From: Pediococcus inopinatus
GTDB taxonomy: Bacteria > Bacillota > Bacilli > Lactobacillales > Lactobacillaceae
NCBI RefSeq assembly: GCF_002982135.1
Contig: NZ_CP019981.1
Span: forward strand, 558,001-622,000
Length of the DNA stretch: 64,000 nucleotides
Reading direction: 5' to 3'
In this document: piece after piece, positions 48,209-56,956 of the stretch
How the letters are laid out: the number at the start of each line of letters is the position of its first letter
How positions within the stretch are numbered: the first letter of the stretch is position 1
The notes under the pieces: model-generated
Databases searched by the model: none
What the model was told of the DNA's origin: nothing
The model's input: only the letters and a program-made list of their open reading frames with translations
Position numbers and translations under genes: made by a program

Positions 48209-48772
48209 GCGTTTTTGAATGGCAAATAAAATTGGCGGATCATTTTGTTGATTAATGAACTGATAGGTTAACACTTGAAAGTCTTTTTGAGGTAAATTTT
48301 TTAGGAAATCTTGTAGGGATTCAAGTTCTTCACGCCCACCTGGATGACCATAGTAACTGACGACAACGACTAAACCACCGACACTTAGCATTGATAAACA
48401 TTGATTGATAGCCGCAATGGTCGTTTTGCCATGGGTTACCACTGATTTATCGCTTCCTGGGAGATAGCCGAGGTTAAAAATAGCTGCTGAAATTTCCGTA
48501 TCTTCTGGGGTATGGTTGTTAATGTGTTCATGGCCATCCTTGATCAAAGTCGTTTGGGGTAACAATCCAGTTAATAAGAGTTGGGTTTTCGTTTTCTCTA
48601 ATCCGCTTGATTGAACATCAAATCCATAGACATGGCCAGATTTTCCTACACTGGCGGCTAAATAAACAGTATCGTTTCCATTTCCGACGGTGGCATCAAT
48701 CACAGTATCTCCTGGGACAACCACTTGATCTAACAAAGTGTGACTATAACGTAATGCTGATTCTAAATTCAT
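48206..48772 (-). CDS. mnmM: tRNA (mnm5s2U34) methyltransferase, MnmM/YtqB family
   Basis: 188 residues, class I SAM-dependent methyltransferase of the rRNA_methylase (PF06962) family. In Bacillus and Staphylococcus relatives it finishes the wobble-base modification nm5s2U to mnm5s2U. Motif I is VIDATVGNGNDTVYLA; NLGYLPGSDK is the family's NxGYLPG active-site region; VVVVSYYGHPGG near 130 closes the core. It is preceded, with a four-base overlap, by a PAP2 phosphatase, so the two are translated together. Confidence 0.88.
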   Translation of the reverse strand: MNLESALRYSHTLLDQVVVPGDTVIDATVGNGNDTVYLAASVGKSGHVYGFDVQSSGLEKTKTQLLLTGLLPQTTLIKDGHEHINNHTPEDTEISAAIFNLGYLPGSDKSVVTHGKTTIAAINQCLSMLSVGGLVVVVSYYGHPGGREELESLQDFLKNLPQKDFQVLTYQFINQQNDPPILFAIQKR

Positions 48773-49413
48773 TTTTGAACAAGCTCCTTTTTACTTGGCA
48801 AAACTAAATAGGCAGTCAATAAGACAATGGTGGTCCCCAAAAGAAAGCCACCAAGTACGTCACTAGGGTAGTGGACGTTTAAGTAAATACGTGAAATTCC
48901 AATTAGGATAATAAAAATAAAGGCAATTAGATAAATGAGCCAGCGCTGCCAACTTTTTTTAACCAGCACAGCTGCAATGATAATGATAGTTCCTAAAAGA
49001 ACTGTAATACCAGTAGAATGGCCACTTGGAAAACTATAACCCCCAATGGAAATCAGTTTATGAAGGGGACGAGGTCTTTTAATAATTAGTTTGATGGCTT
49101 GATTTCCAGAAGTTGCGAGTAAAAGAGCAAGTGCGGTAAAGCTCAGTAATCTAGAATGTTTTTTGTAAAGTAGCCAAGCAACCAAGACTAAAATAAAACC
49201 AATGTGCGGTAATGGATTACCTAGAGTTGTTAAGAATAGAAAAAAACTAGTTTTGTTTGCTGTGCGATTTGTTTGAATAAAGCTGGCGATAATTTGATCA
49301 AATTGTTTAACCAAATTAGTTTGTAAGTAAACTGAGGTCATCAGACCAATAAAAAGAATAGCAGTGATTAAACCAAAAATGAGCCATAAATGATGTTGTT
49401 TAGTGGATGACAT
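48769..49413 (-). CDS. PAP2 family membrane phosphatase
   Basis: 214 residues with six transmembrane helices. The acid phosphatase signature is complete: KLIIKRPRP (first motif, KxxxxxxRP type), PSGHSTGIT (second), SRIYLNVHYPSDVLGG (third). Members dephosphorylate lipid phosphates such as undecaprenyl pyrophosphate or phosphatidic acid at the outer face. AAGGAG precedes the ATG. It overlaps mnmM by four bases. Recycling of undecaprenyl phosphate would fit the envelope genes in this window, but that is an inference. Confidence 0.9.
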   Translation of the reverse strand: MSSTKQHHLWLIFGLITAILFIGLMTSVYLQTNLVKQFDQIIASFIQTNRTANKTSFFLFLTTLGNPLPHIGFILVLVAWLLYKKHSRLLSFTALALLLATSGNQAIKLIIKRPRPLHKLISIGGYSFPSGHSTGITVLLGTIIIIAAVLVKKSWQRWLIYLIAFIFIILIGISRIYLNVHYPSDVLGGFLLGTTIVLLTAYLVLPSKKELVQK

Positions 49414-49530
49414 AAAATTCTCCTTCTTAACTTTCCTAATGCGCTTCTAGTATATCAGATTTCTATCAGCATCTTGCTTTTTTGTGGTTAGTTTGATAGG
49501 ATTAATCCATTAATATTAGTTGAAAAGAAA

Positions 49531-49761
49531 TAGTAAGCACAGAACCCTTTTTCAGAAACTATACGGTTAATGTGAGTATGGATTGGAACTGTGCTGAACT
49601 CATCTTTTTGGTGATTAATGGTGAAGACAAAGTAGCTGTTAACGTGAATTCGCGTTAAGAATTTGAGAGTTCGACTGACTTATTCAATCGTAAATATAGG
49701 TGGTACCGCGGAAACTTCCGTCCTATAAGATATTTTTTGATATCTTATAGGACTTTTTTTA
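49531..49761 (+). promoter_or_regulatory. T-box leader of leuS, specifier CTC (Leu)
   Basis: AGTAAGCACAG starts stem I at about 49531; GAACTCATC gives a specifier codon CTC at 49599-49601; the T-box AGGTGGTACCGCG is at 49698-49710; the terminator TCCTATAAGATAT / ATATCTTATAGGA with a T run ends at 49761. Uncharged tRNA-Leu(GAG) would pair with CTC and, through the T-box, favour antitermination. Confidence 0.92.
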
Positions 49762-49782
49762 TTTTAGAAAGGGTGGAACAAA

Positions 49783-52197
49783 TTGGCATATAATCACGAT
49801 ATAATTGAGCGCAAATGGCAGCATTACTGGCGCGAAAACAAAACATTCAAAACAGTTGAGGATTCAAGCAAGCCTAAATACTATGTTTTGGATATGTTCC
49901 CTTATCCTTCTGGTCAGGGTTTACATGTTGGGCATCCTGAAGGCTACACAGCAACTGATATCATGGCTCGTTTCAAACGGATGCAAGGCTACAAAGTTCT
50001 TCATCCAATGGGTTGGGATGCATTCGGATTACCAGCTGAACAATACGCATTGAAAACTGGCCATAATCCCCGTGAATTTACTAATCAAAATATTAAAAAT
50101 TTTAAACGTCAAATTCGCTCACTTGGTTTTTCATATGATTGGGATCGTGAAATTAACACAACCGACCCTAAGTACTACAAGTGGACTCAGTGGATTTTTG
50201 AACAATTATATAAAAAGGGATTAGCTTACGAAAAAGAAACCCTAGTTAACTGGGCTCCTGATATGATGGGAGGCACAGTTGTTGCCAATGAAGAAGTTAT
50301 TAATGGCAAAACAGAACGTGGTGGATATCCGGTTTATCGGGTTCCAATGAAGCAGTGGATGCTTAAGATTACGGCATATGCAGATCGGCTGTTGGATGAC
50401 TTAGATTTAATTGATTGGCCTGAAAGCATTAAAGAAATGCAACGTAACTGGATCGGTCGTTCAACAGGTGCTAGCGTCAACTTTAAAGTTGAAGGTACAG
50501 ATGATGAAATTGAAGTCTATACAACCCGTCCTGACACGCTGTTTGGCGCAAGTTACATGGTTATCGCACCAGAACACTCATTGGTCAAAAAGATCACGAC
50601 AGACGCTCAAAAAGCAGCTGTGGAAGCCTATGAGAAGAAGATTGAAACTAAATCTGATTTGGAGCGGACCGATTTAAACAAAGACAAGACCGGTGTATTC
50701 ACTGGAGCTTACGGAATTAATCCAGTTAATGGCGAAAAATTACCAATTTGGATTGCCGATTATGTGTTGGCTTCATACGGAACTGGTGCAATTATGGCTG
50801 TTCCGGCGCATGATCAACGTGATTGGGAGTTTGCCAAGAAGTTTGATTTGCCAATAAAACCAGTTATTGAAGGCGGCGATGTAGAGGATGCTCCTTACAC
50901 TGGGGATGGTGTGCACATTAACTCTGAGTTCTTAAATGGCTTGGATAAGGCGACGGCGATTGATAAAATGTTGGCCTGGCTTGAAGATAAGGGTGCTGGG
51001 CATAAGAAAGTTAATTACCGTTTACGGGACTGGATTTTCTCACGCCAACGTTACTGGGGTGAACCAATTCCCGTCATTCACTGGGAAGATGGGGAAACAA
51101 CTTTAGTCCCAGAAGACGAATTGCCACTAAAATTACCAGCAACAAAAGATCTTCAAACTTCTGGATCATACGAAAGTCCGCTTGCTAACCTGACAGATTG
51201 GGTTAATGTTGTAGATAAAAATGGTCGTAAGGGCCGGCGTGAAACAAACACAATGCCACAATGGGCGGGGAGTTCATGGTATTTCTTGAGATATATTGAT
51301 CCACATAATGAAGATCGAATTGCTGATATGGATCTTTTGAAGGAATGGTTACCCGTTGATCTATATATCGGTGGTGCAGAGCATGCGGTCTTACATTTAC
51401 TTTATGCCCGATTCTGGCACAAAGTTTTGTATGATATCGGAGTTGTTCCAACTAAGGAACCTTTCCAGAGGTTGGTTAACCAAGGCATGATCTTGGGTGA
51501 TAATCACGAAAAAATGTCTAAGTCTAAAGGCAACGTTATTAATCCAGATGATATTGTGGATCAGTACGGCGCAGATACCTTGCGGCTTTACGAAATGTTC
51601 ATGGGACCTTTGACTGAATCGGTGGCATGGAGTGAAGATGGCATTCATGGTAGTGAAAAATGGATTGAACGTGTTTGGCGTTTGATGATTGATGAAAATA
51701 ATCATCCTCGTGATCGCGTGACAACATTTAATGATGGCAAACTTGATAAAGTTTATAATCAGACTGTGAAGAAAGTCACGGAAGATTTTGAACATTTACA
51801 TTACAACACGGCCATTTCCCAAATGATGGTATTTGTGAACGAAGCGTATAAGGTAGATGCCTTACCTTTAGCCTACATGGAAGGCTTTGTAAAAATGATT
51901 TCACCAATTATGCCGCATGTTGCAGAAGAATTATGGCAATTATTAGGTCATAATGAAACCATTACGTATGCTGCTTGGCCAACTTTTGATCCGAAAAAAT
52001 TGGAAGAATCAACAGTTCAAATCGTTCTTCAAGTGAACGGTAAAGTTCGTTCTCACATGAAGGTTGCTAAAGACACAAGCAAAGATGAACTCGAGAAATT
52101 GGCTTTGGCCGATGCAGGTATGCAAGAATGGTTAGATGGCAAAACGATCCGAAAGGTGATTGCCATTCCAAATAAGATTGTGAATATCGTTGTTTAA
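49783..52197 (+). CDS. leuS: Leucyl-tRNA synthetase
   Basis: 804 residues, class I synthetase. It charges tRNA-Leu. The HIGH motif is HVGH in [16 protein letters not shown] (about 40-55); KMSKS is [10 protein letters not shown] near 576; the CP1 editing domain with [14 protein letters not shown] and [16 protein letters not shown] (Asp of the editing site) is present. TTG 49783 is the start, seven bases after GGGTGG. It is regulated by the T-box leader. A terminator follows. Confidence 0.98.
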   Translation: MAYNHDIIERKWQHYWRENKTFKTVEDSSKPKYYVLDMFPYPSGQGLHVGHPEGYTATDIMARFKRMQGYKVLHPMGWDAFGLPAEQYALKTGHNPREFTNQNIKNFKRQIRSLGFSYDWDREINTTDPKYYKWTQWIFEQLYKKGLAYEKETLVNWAPDMMGGTVVANEEVINGKTERGGYPVYRVPMKQWMLKITAYADRLLDDLDLIDWPESIKEMQRNWIGRSTGASVNFKVEGTDDEIEVYTTRPDTLFGASYMVIAPEHSLVKKITTDAQKAAVEAYEKKIETKSDLERTDLNKDKTGVFTGAYGINPVNGEKLPIWIADYVLASYGTGAIMAVPAHDQRDWEFAKKFDLPIKPVIEGGDVEDAPYTGDGVHINSEFLNGLDKATAIDKMLAWLEDKGAGHKKVNYRLRDWIFSRQRYWGEPIPVIHWEDGETTLVPEDELPLKLPATKDLQTSGSYESPLANLTDWVNVVDKNGRKGRRETNTMPQWAGSSWYFLRYIDPHNEDRIADMDLLKEWLPVDLYIGGAEHAVLHLLYARFWHKVLYDIGVVPTKEPFQRLVNQGMILGDNHEKMSKSKGNVINPDDIVDQYGADTLRLYEMFMGPLTESVAWSEDGIHGSEKWIERVWRLMIDENNHPRDRVTTFNDGKLDKVYNQTVKKVTEDFEHLHYNTAISQMMVFVNEAYKVDALPLAYMEGFVKMISPIMPHVAEELWQLLGHNETITYAAWPTFDPKKLEESTVQIVLQVNGKVRSHMKVAKDTSKDELEKLALADAGMQEWLDGKTIRKVIAIPNKIVNIVV

Positions 52198-52218
52198 TTC
52201 AACTAAATAAACAGATCC

Positions 52219-52257
52219 AAAAGGCGCCCAGAGCTTATTTCTGGACGCCTTTTTGTT
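52219..52257 (+). terminator. Rho-independent terminator after leuS
   Basis: AAAAGGCG-CCAGA pairs with TCTGG-CGCCTTTT, then TTTTTG. Confidence 0.9.
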
Positions 52258-52284
52258 AGACTTGAAAGTAATTCTAGATATGAT
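52256..52284 (+). promoter_or_regulatory. Promoter of the small gene at 52341
   Basis: TTAGAC at 52256-52261, 17-base spacer, TATGAT at 52279-52284, directly after the leuS terminator. Confidence 0.55.
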
Positions 52285-52340
52285 ACGCTAGAACTTAGTA
52301 TTTTGAAATTATTCAATTGAAAATAGAGGCTTTAAAAAAT

Positions 52341-52667
52341 ATGACTATTGATAGTATAGTGGGCAACATCGTTTCAGAAATTAATATGCGGTTGCATCCT
52401 CGCACAGATGGAATTAAGTACCAGTTTGAGAGATGCACATTTCCTGTTACATTTACGCGGGATGGCTATAAAGAGGCTGACGGTTGTGCCATTTTTTTAG
52501 TAGAAACAGATGGCAGCTATACAGTGACTAAGTTTGAGTCGCGGTACATGGATGTTGAAGATCCCTTGCGGAAAGTCTATCACGGAGCCTATTTTGAATG
52601 CGATGAGGAACCGACAGCCATGGACGAGCTCATTGAAGACGTGGCAGCCGGGGTTTCAAAAAATTAA
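52341..52667 (+). CDS. Small uncharacterised cytoplasmic protein
   Basis: 108 residues, acidic (pI likely low), no signal or membrane segment. Its parts MTIDSIVGNIVSEINMRLHPRTDG, FERCTFPVTFTRDGYKEADGCAIFLVE and YHGAYFECDEEPTAMDELIEDV suggest a small alpha/beta protein. I cannot name a family. ATG 52341 follows GAGGC by about 11 bases; TTG 52317 lies upstream of that site. It has its own promoter, and a strong hairpin follows whose T run faces the minus strand. Confidence 0.6.
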   Translation: MTIDSIVGNIVSEINMRLHPRTDGIKYQFERCTFPVTFTRDGYKEADGCAIFLVETDGSYTVTKFESRYMDVEDPLRKVYHGAYFECDEEPTAMDELIEDVAAGVSKN

Positions 52668-52676
52668 TTATGGATA

Positions 52677-52716
52677 CAAAAAAGAACGCCAGACCACTAT
52701 AAATGGTCTGGCGTTC
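52677..52716 (-). terminator. Strong hairpin oriented as a minus-strand terminator
   Basis: GAACGCCAGACCA and TGGTCTGGCGTTC form a perfect 13-bp stem across CTATAAA. On the minus strand it is followed by TTTTTTG; on the plus strand it has no T run. Confidence 0.7.
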
Positions 52717-52737
52717 AGCACTATCTCAACTCCAACT

Positions 52738-52766
52738 AGTATACCGCAAAGTTTTGAATTTAGCAA
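52738..52766 (-). promoter_or_regulatory. Putative minus-strand promoter facing the hairpin
   Basis: On the minus strand TTGCTA (complement of 52761-52766), 17-base spacer, TATACT (complement of 52738-52743). Transcription from near 52731 would run straight into the hairpin at 52716-52683. Confidence 0.45.
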
Positions 52767-52899
52767 AGGCCGTTTTCGTTTTTTTAACGATCCTCGCTCA
52801 TTTCTTTATATTTTCTTACGAAATAAATTAAAATTTGAATTGCCTTCAAGGCATGATAAAATAGTTAAGATTGAGTAATTGAAAGCAGGTCAACAAATT

Positions 52900-54579
52900 A
52901 TGTCTGAAGAACCTCAAAATAACCAACAAACAACTAGCGCGGGATTTCAACCGTTGCGAAACACTAATAAAGAATCTAGTTCAAAAGATAAAATGATCGA
53001 GGGATCAGCCTGGATGACGGCGGGAAGTATTTTTTCTCGGATTCTGGGGGCAATCTACATAATTCCCTGGGTGATTTGGTTTGGTAGTATGAGTGATAAC
53101 GCGAATGCGTTGTTTGCTAAGGGATATAATATTTATAGTTTTTTCCTAATTGCTGCGATTGCGGGGATTCCCTCTGCAATCGCCAAACAAGTTGCGCATT
53201 ATAATACAATCAATGAGTTTGCGGTAGGACAACGACTGTATAAACGCGGGTTGTTACTATCCGGAGCCACTGGGATCATTTGCGCGTTAATTCTGTACTT
53301 TGGTGCACCGGTGCTTTCGAGTGGGGATGTGAATGTGATTCCTATTCTGCATTCGTTAGCCTGGGCAGTTTTGGTTATTCCCACAATGAGTTTAACCCGG
53401 GGCTTTTTCCAGGGGTATCAGGAAATGGCACCGTCTGCGATTTCGCAGTTTGTCGAACAGCTAGCCCGGGTAGTGTATATGTTAGTTACTGCGTTTCTAA
53501 TTATGAAAGTGCAGCATGGTAATTGGGTCAGCGCAGTTTCGCAGTCTACGTTTGCAGCGTTTATTGGTGCCATTGGGGGAATGTTAGTGCTTGTTTTCTA
53601 TTATTTGCGCCATCGCAGTCGTTTGCGAGAGTTAGCCCAAAATAGTAAACAAGAGTTAGCGATTCCAACAAAACAACTCTATAAAGAAATTATTGCACAA
53701 GCAACACCATTTATTATTATTGGCTCGGCAATCACCATTTTTCAACTGATTGATCAGTATTCATTCTTTAGTATTATGAACCACGTCTTCAACTATTCGA
53801 CCTCACTTGTGAATACCCTTTACGCTGATTTTGCGTTTAACTCGAATAAATTAGTGATGATTGTTGTTTCTTTGGGCTCGGCAATGGCCATTACAGCTGT
53901 TCCAATGCTTTCAGAGGCAAAAACGCGTGGGGATAAACGGGAAATTAATAGCCAGATTACGGATGCTTTGTTACTATTTGCATTCTTTATGATTCCCGCA
54001 GCTTTAGGGATGGCAGCTGTAGCCCAACCGCTAAACACATTATTTTATCACTATGATGTAGTTGGGACTTCCATTTTGGAGGTCTCTGCCTACGTTTCCG
54101 TCATTCTAGGGCTCTTTACCGTCATCTCGGCAATTATGCAGGGGGTTTCCGAAAACGTGCGGGCAGTCGCTTATTTTGCGATTGGCGTGGTTGTGAAGCT
54201 TGTCCTTCAGTATCCGCTGGTCGCTTACTTAGGAGCGATGGGGCCAATCCTTTCGACAGGAATCGGATTTTGTGTGGTTAGTTGGCTGATCTTACGCCAT
54301 TTAAATCAAGAATACGGAATTGGTTTTAAACGAATGAGTAAACCAATTTCTGGGATCCTCGGGTTTAGTTTATTGACATTTATTGTTGCTTTTGCAGTCG
54401 TTCGGCTGGCTTATTTGTTCTTGGATCCTTACAGCAAGATGATAGCAGTAGTCGTTTGTGTTTTAGCAGCTTGCCTAGGCGGTTTTGTCTATTTATACGC
54501 GACATTAAAGACAAGGTTGGCAGATGTCATGCTGGGATCCAGAGTGGAACGAATTCGACGATTATTGAGAATTCATTAA
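52900..54579 (+). CDS. murJ: MurJ-like lipid II flippase (MOP superfamily)
   Basis: 559 residues with 14 predicted helices. MurJ moves lipid II across the membrane for peptidoglycan synthesis. The N-terminus KMIEGSAWMTAGSIFSRILGAIYIIPW and the AKGYNIYSFFLIAAIAGIPSAIAKQVAHYN region match the YtgP/MurJ group; FFQGYQEMAPSAISQFVEQLARVVYML follows. In Bacillus ytgP also lies beside a pseudouridine synthase gene, as here (gap 10 bases). ATG 52900 is preceded by AGCAGGTC; TTG 52879 is upstream of it. A general polysaccharide flippase remains possible. Confidence 0.8.
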   Translation: MSEEPQNNQQTTSAGFQPLRNTNKESSSKDKMIEGSAWMTAGSIFSRILGAIYIIPWVIWFGSMSDNANALFAKGYNIYSFFLIAAIAGIPSAIAKQVAHYNTINEFAVGQRLYKRGLLLSGATGIICALILYFGAPVLSSGDVNVIPILHSLAWAVLVIPTMSLTRGFFQGYQEMAPSAISQFVEQLARVVYMLVTAFLIMKVQHGNWVSAVSQSTFAAFIGAIGGMLVLVFYYLRHRSRLRELAQNSKQELAIPTKQLYKEIIAQATPFIIIGSAITIFQLIDQYSFFSIMNHVFNYSTSLVNTLYADFAFNSNKLVMIVVSLGSAMAITAVPMLSEAKTRGDKREINSQITDALLLFAFFMIPAALGMAAVAQPLNTLFYHYDVVGTSILEVSAYVSVILGLFTVISAIMQGVSENVRAVAYFAIGVVVKLVLQYPLVAYLGAMGPILSTGIGFCVVSWLILRHLNQEYGIGFKRMSKPISGILGFSLLTFIVAFAVVRLAYLFLDPYSKMIAVVVCVLAACLGGFVYLYATLKTRLADVMLGSRVERIRRLLRIH

Positions 54580-54589
54580 GGGGTGAATT

Positions 54590-55315
54590 ATGCGAGTTGA
54601 TAAGTTTTTACATCAAATGAACGTGGGCACACGAAATCAGATTACCCAACTGATCAAAAAAGGGAAGGTGACCTTAAATGCCCAGCGTGTCCGTAATGGG
54701 AAAACTCAATTAGATCCTGCCCAAGACTTAGTTAAACTGGGTGAACAAGAAATTAAGTATCAGGTTCACTATTATTATTTACTAAATAAGCCACTAGGTG
54801 TGATTTCGGCTTCGACTGATACTCACCAAAAAACAGTCATGGATATATTCAATAAATCAGATTATCGGCCGGATTTGTTTCCAGTCGGGCGCCTAGATAA
54901 AGATACAGAAGGATTATTGCTGATTACCAATGATGGCGACCTTGCACATAAATTATTGTCACCAGCTCATCATATTAAAAAAACCTATGAAGCAACGGTA
55001 ACCGGAAAATTAGATGATGCAGTAATCGAGAAGTTTGCTAAGGGAATTGAACTAAAAGACGGGACCCAACTTTATCCGGCTCGGCTTGAAATTTTGGATT
55101 ATAACAAGATGGAGGATACAACGACTATTCATGTTGAAATTCAAGAGGGCAAGTATCATCAGGTACGCAGAATGTTTGGTGCAGTAGGGCAAAAGGTTGT
55201 CAATCTACAGCGAATTCAGATGGGGCCCCTTTCTATTGACGAAGGGTTACTACCCGGAAATTATCGTGAACTAACTCAAACAGAAGTTGACGATTTACTA
55301 AAATTAACCGAATGA
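54590..55315 (+). CDS. RsuA-type ribosomal pseudouridine synthase
   Basis: 241 residues. An N-terminal S4 RNA-binding domain (MRVDKFLHQMNVGTRNQITQLIKKGKVTLN) is followed by the catalytic domain with YYLLNKPLGVISA and VGRLDKDTEGLLLITNDGDLAHKL, whose Asp in GRLDKDT is the nucleophile, and GKYHQVRRMFGAVG. RsuA makes pseudouridine at 16S position 516; paralogues act on 23S. GGGG lies before the ATG. It is cotranscribed with the murJ-like gene. Confidence 0.93.
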   Translation: MRVDKFLHQMNVGTRNQITQLIKKGKVTLNAQRVRNGKTQLDPAQDLVKLGEQEIKYQVHYYYLLNKPLGVISASTDTHQKTVMDIFNKSDYRPDLFPVGRLDKDTEGLLLITNDGDLAHKLLSPAHHIKKTYEATVTGKLDDAVIEKFAKGIELKDGTQLYPARLEILDYNKMEDTTTIHVEIQEGKYHQVRRMFGAVGQKVVNLQRIQMGPLSIDEGLLPGNYRELTQTEVDDLLKLTE

Positions 55316-55324
55316 AATTAAATT

Positions 55325-55371
55325 AAAAGACTCCTTAGTGAATTTGAGAATTCGCTAGGAAGCCTTTTTTG
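55325..55371. terminator. Bidirectional terminator
   Basis: CCTTAG-GAATT pairs with AATTC-CTAGG across TGAG, framed by AAAAG and CTTTTTT. It serves the converging rsuA-type and nnrD genes. Confidence 0.75.
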
Positions 55372-55375
55372 CTGA

Positions 55376-56212
55376 TTAGTCATTTTGGTTAGAAAATTGC
55401 GCCATCGTTTGAGGAATCTGTTTGATAAGTTGATGGGGTAAAACAACATACTGAGTTTTACCAAGTTGATCGGCAATGAAGCTGTGAAGATAAACAGCAC
55501 TTAAAATACTCTTAGTTTCATTGTCAGAAAACTGAGTTACAAAAGCGCCAACCATGCCGGCCAGAGTGTCACCCATTCCACCAGTTGCCATTTCTGGGCC
55601 GCCGATTAAGAGCTGATAGGTTTCATGATTTGTATAAACTTCTGTGTGATGCTTTTTTAGGATTACCGTGGCATTTAGCTTTTGTTGAGCCGCATGATTA
55701 TTTGCTTCTGATTGTTCCTTAATGGGAATACCAGATAGTCGTTGCCATTCCATTTCATGCGGGGTAAAGATAATGTGAGCCTGAGGTAGCACTAAATGAT
55801 GGGTAGCAATTAAATCAATGGCCGAGCCATCAATTATCAGTTTTTGATTGGCTTGAATGTTTTGAAAAACAAATTGTAAAATTTCTAAAGAAGATGGCGT
55901 TTCACCGAGACCCGAACCAATCACGACACCATCCACTTTTTTTAGTATGGTCTGAATCGTTTGCTTATCAGTGAAATCAATCACCATGGTTTCAGGTAGT
56001 CGGGCGTGAAGGCTCGTAAAATTATGGGGGTCAGTTGCAGTCGTAACCAAACCACAACCTGAGTAAACGGCGGCACTACTCCCTAAAATAACTGCTCCCC
56101 CAAATTGGGCATTACCGCCAATGATTAATAATTTTCCAAACGAACCTTTATGGGTCTGTGTTGCCCGTTTTTTAATCGTTTCTTTTACTAACGTTTGTGT
56201 GATCGTCTGCAT
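55376..56212 (-). CDS. nnrD: ADP-dependent NAD(P)H-hydrate dehydratase
   Basis: 278 residues of the YjeF C-terminal (carbohydrate kinase) family, which repairs hydrated NADH and NADPH. Motifs: KGSFGKLLIIGGNAQFGGAVILGSSAAVYSG, GVVIGSGLGETP, FTPHEMEWQRLSG and GGPEMATGGMGDTLAGMVGA (the nucleotide-binding loop with catalytic Asp in GMGDTLAG). There is no YjeF N-terminal epimerase domain, so epimerisation must be done elsewhere. AGGAGG lies before the ATG. Confidence 0.93.
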   Translation of the reverse strand: MQTITQTLVKETIKKRATQTHKGSFGKLLIIGGNAQFGGAVILGSSAAVYSGCGLVTTATDPHNFTSLHARLPETMVIDFTDKQTIQTILKKVDGVVIGSGLGETPSSLEILQFVFQNIQANQKLIIDGSAIDLIATHHLVLPQAHIIFTPHEMEWQRLSGIPIKEQSEANNHAAQQKLNATVILKKHHTEVYTNHETYQLLIGGPEMATGGMGDTLAGMVGAFVTQFSDNETKSILSAVYLHSFIADQLGKTQYVVLPHQLIKQIPQTMAQFSNQND

Positions 56213-56291
56213 GGCATTATGCCTCCTTAGGGTTAGTATAACGAAAATAAGGCGATAATAAAAACAAGAAGAGCCTTTTACTATAAGATTT

Positions 56292-56310
56292 CGTAAACGC
56301 TTGCTATAAT
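56292..56310 (+). promoter_or_regulatory. cre-like site overlapping the -10 of the usp gene
   Basis: CGTAAACGCTTGCT at 56292-56305 matches the CcpA site consensus TGTAANCGNTNNCA except at the first and last base. TATAAT at 56305-56310 is the -10. Binding of CcpA there would block transcription. Confidence 0.5.
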
Positions 56311-56334
56311 AAAGTTAAATAATCAGGAAGCGAG

Positions 56335-56802
56335 ATGAGTCACATGCAAGATCAACAATATAAAAATATTTTGGTTGGGATTGACGGTTCAGAAACTTCA
56401 ATGAGGGCTTTAGATAAGGCAATCGATGCAGCTAAACGAAATCAAGCAAAACTGTATATTGCTCAAGTTTTAAAACCACGGCAATCTTCAATAGGGCAGT
56501 CGTCATTAGGTTTTGGCGTTGTTGAAACTGATGTTGACGAAAATAATCGATTGAAAGAGCAACAGGAAACCATTGACGGAATTGTCGCGCGCGTTCAAGG
56601 CGAAGGTGTTGAACAAGTGACTGGCATTGTAAAAATTGGTAGTCCACACGAAGAATTGGCCAAAACGATTCAAAGGGAGAACCAAATTGATTTAATTTAC
56701 ATTGGGGCAACTGGCGCAAATCGGGTTGCACAAATGTTTTTGGGATCAAATTCGGCCTATATTTTGGAACACTCTTTGGCAGACGTCATGGTAGTTAGAT
56801 AA
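56335..56802 (+). CDS. Universal stress protein (UspA family)
   Basis: 155 residues, one Usp domain. KNILVGIDGSETSMRALDKAIDAAK at the start and the ATP-binding loop G-x2-G-x9-G(S/T) as GATGANRVAQMFLGSNSAYIL near 128-148 indicate a nucleotide-binding Usp. The family supports survival under starvation and acid stress. AGGAAGCGAG lies before the ATG; ATG 56344 is an in-frame alternative. A cre-like element overlaps its -10. Confidence 0.9.
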   Translation: MSHMQDQQYKNILVGIDGSETSMRALDKAIDAAKRNQAKLYIAQVLKPRQSSIGQSSLGFGVVETDVDENNRLKEQQETIDGIVARVQGEGVEQVTGIVKIGSPHEELAKTIQRENQIDLIYIGATGANRVAQMFLGSNSAYILEHSLADVMVVR

Positions 56803-56956
56803 AAATTTACAAATAAATTCAGAAAATTAATGGTGGAGCGATCATTTAAATAAGAAAACGACTGGTCCACTATTAGTTTACGCAAAAAAGAAAGCTGGTC
56901 TTATTAAACTAACCAAAAGAGAGGGGGAAAGCCGAGATTATCTCGGTTATTCAAAT

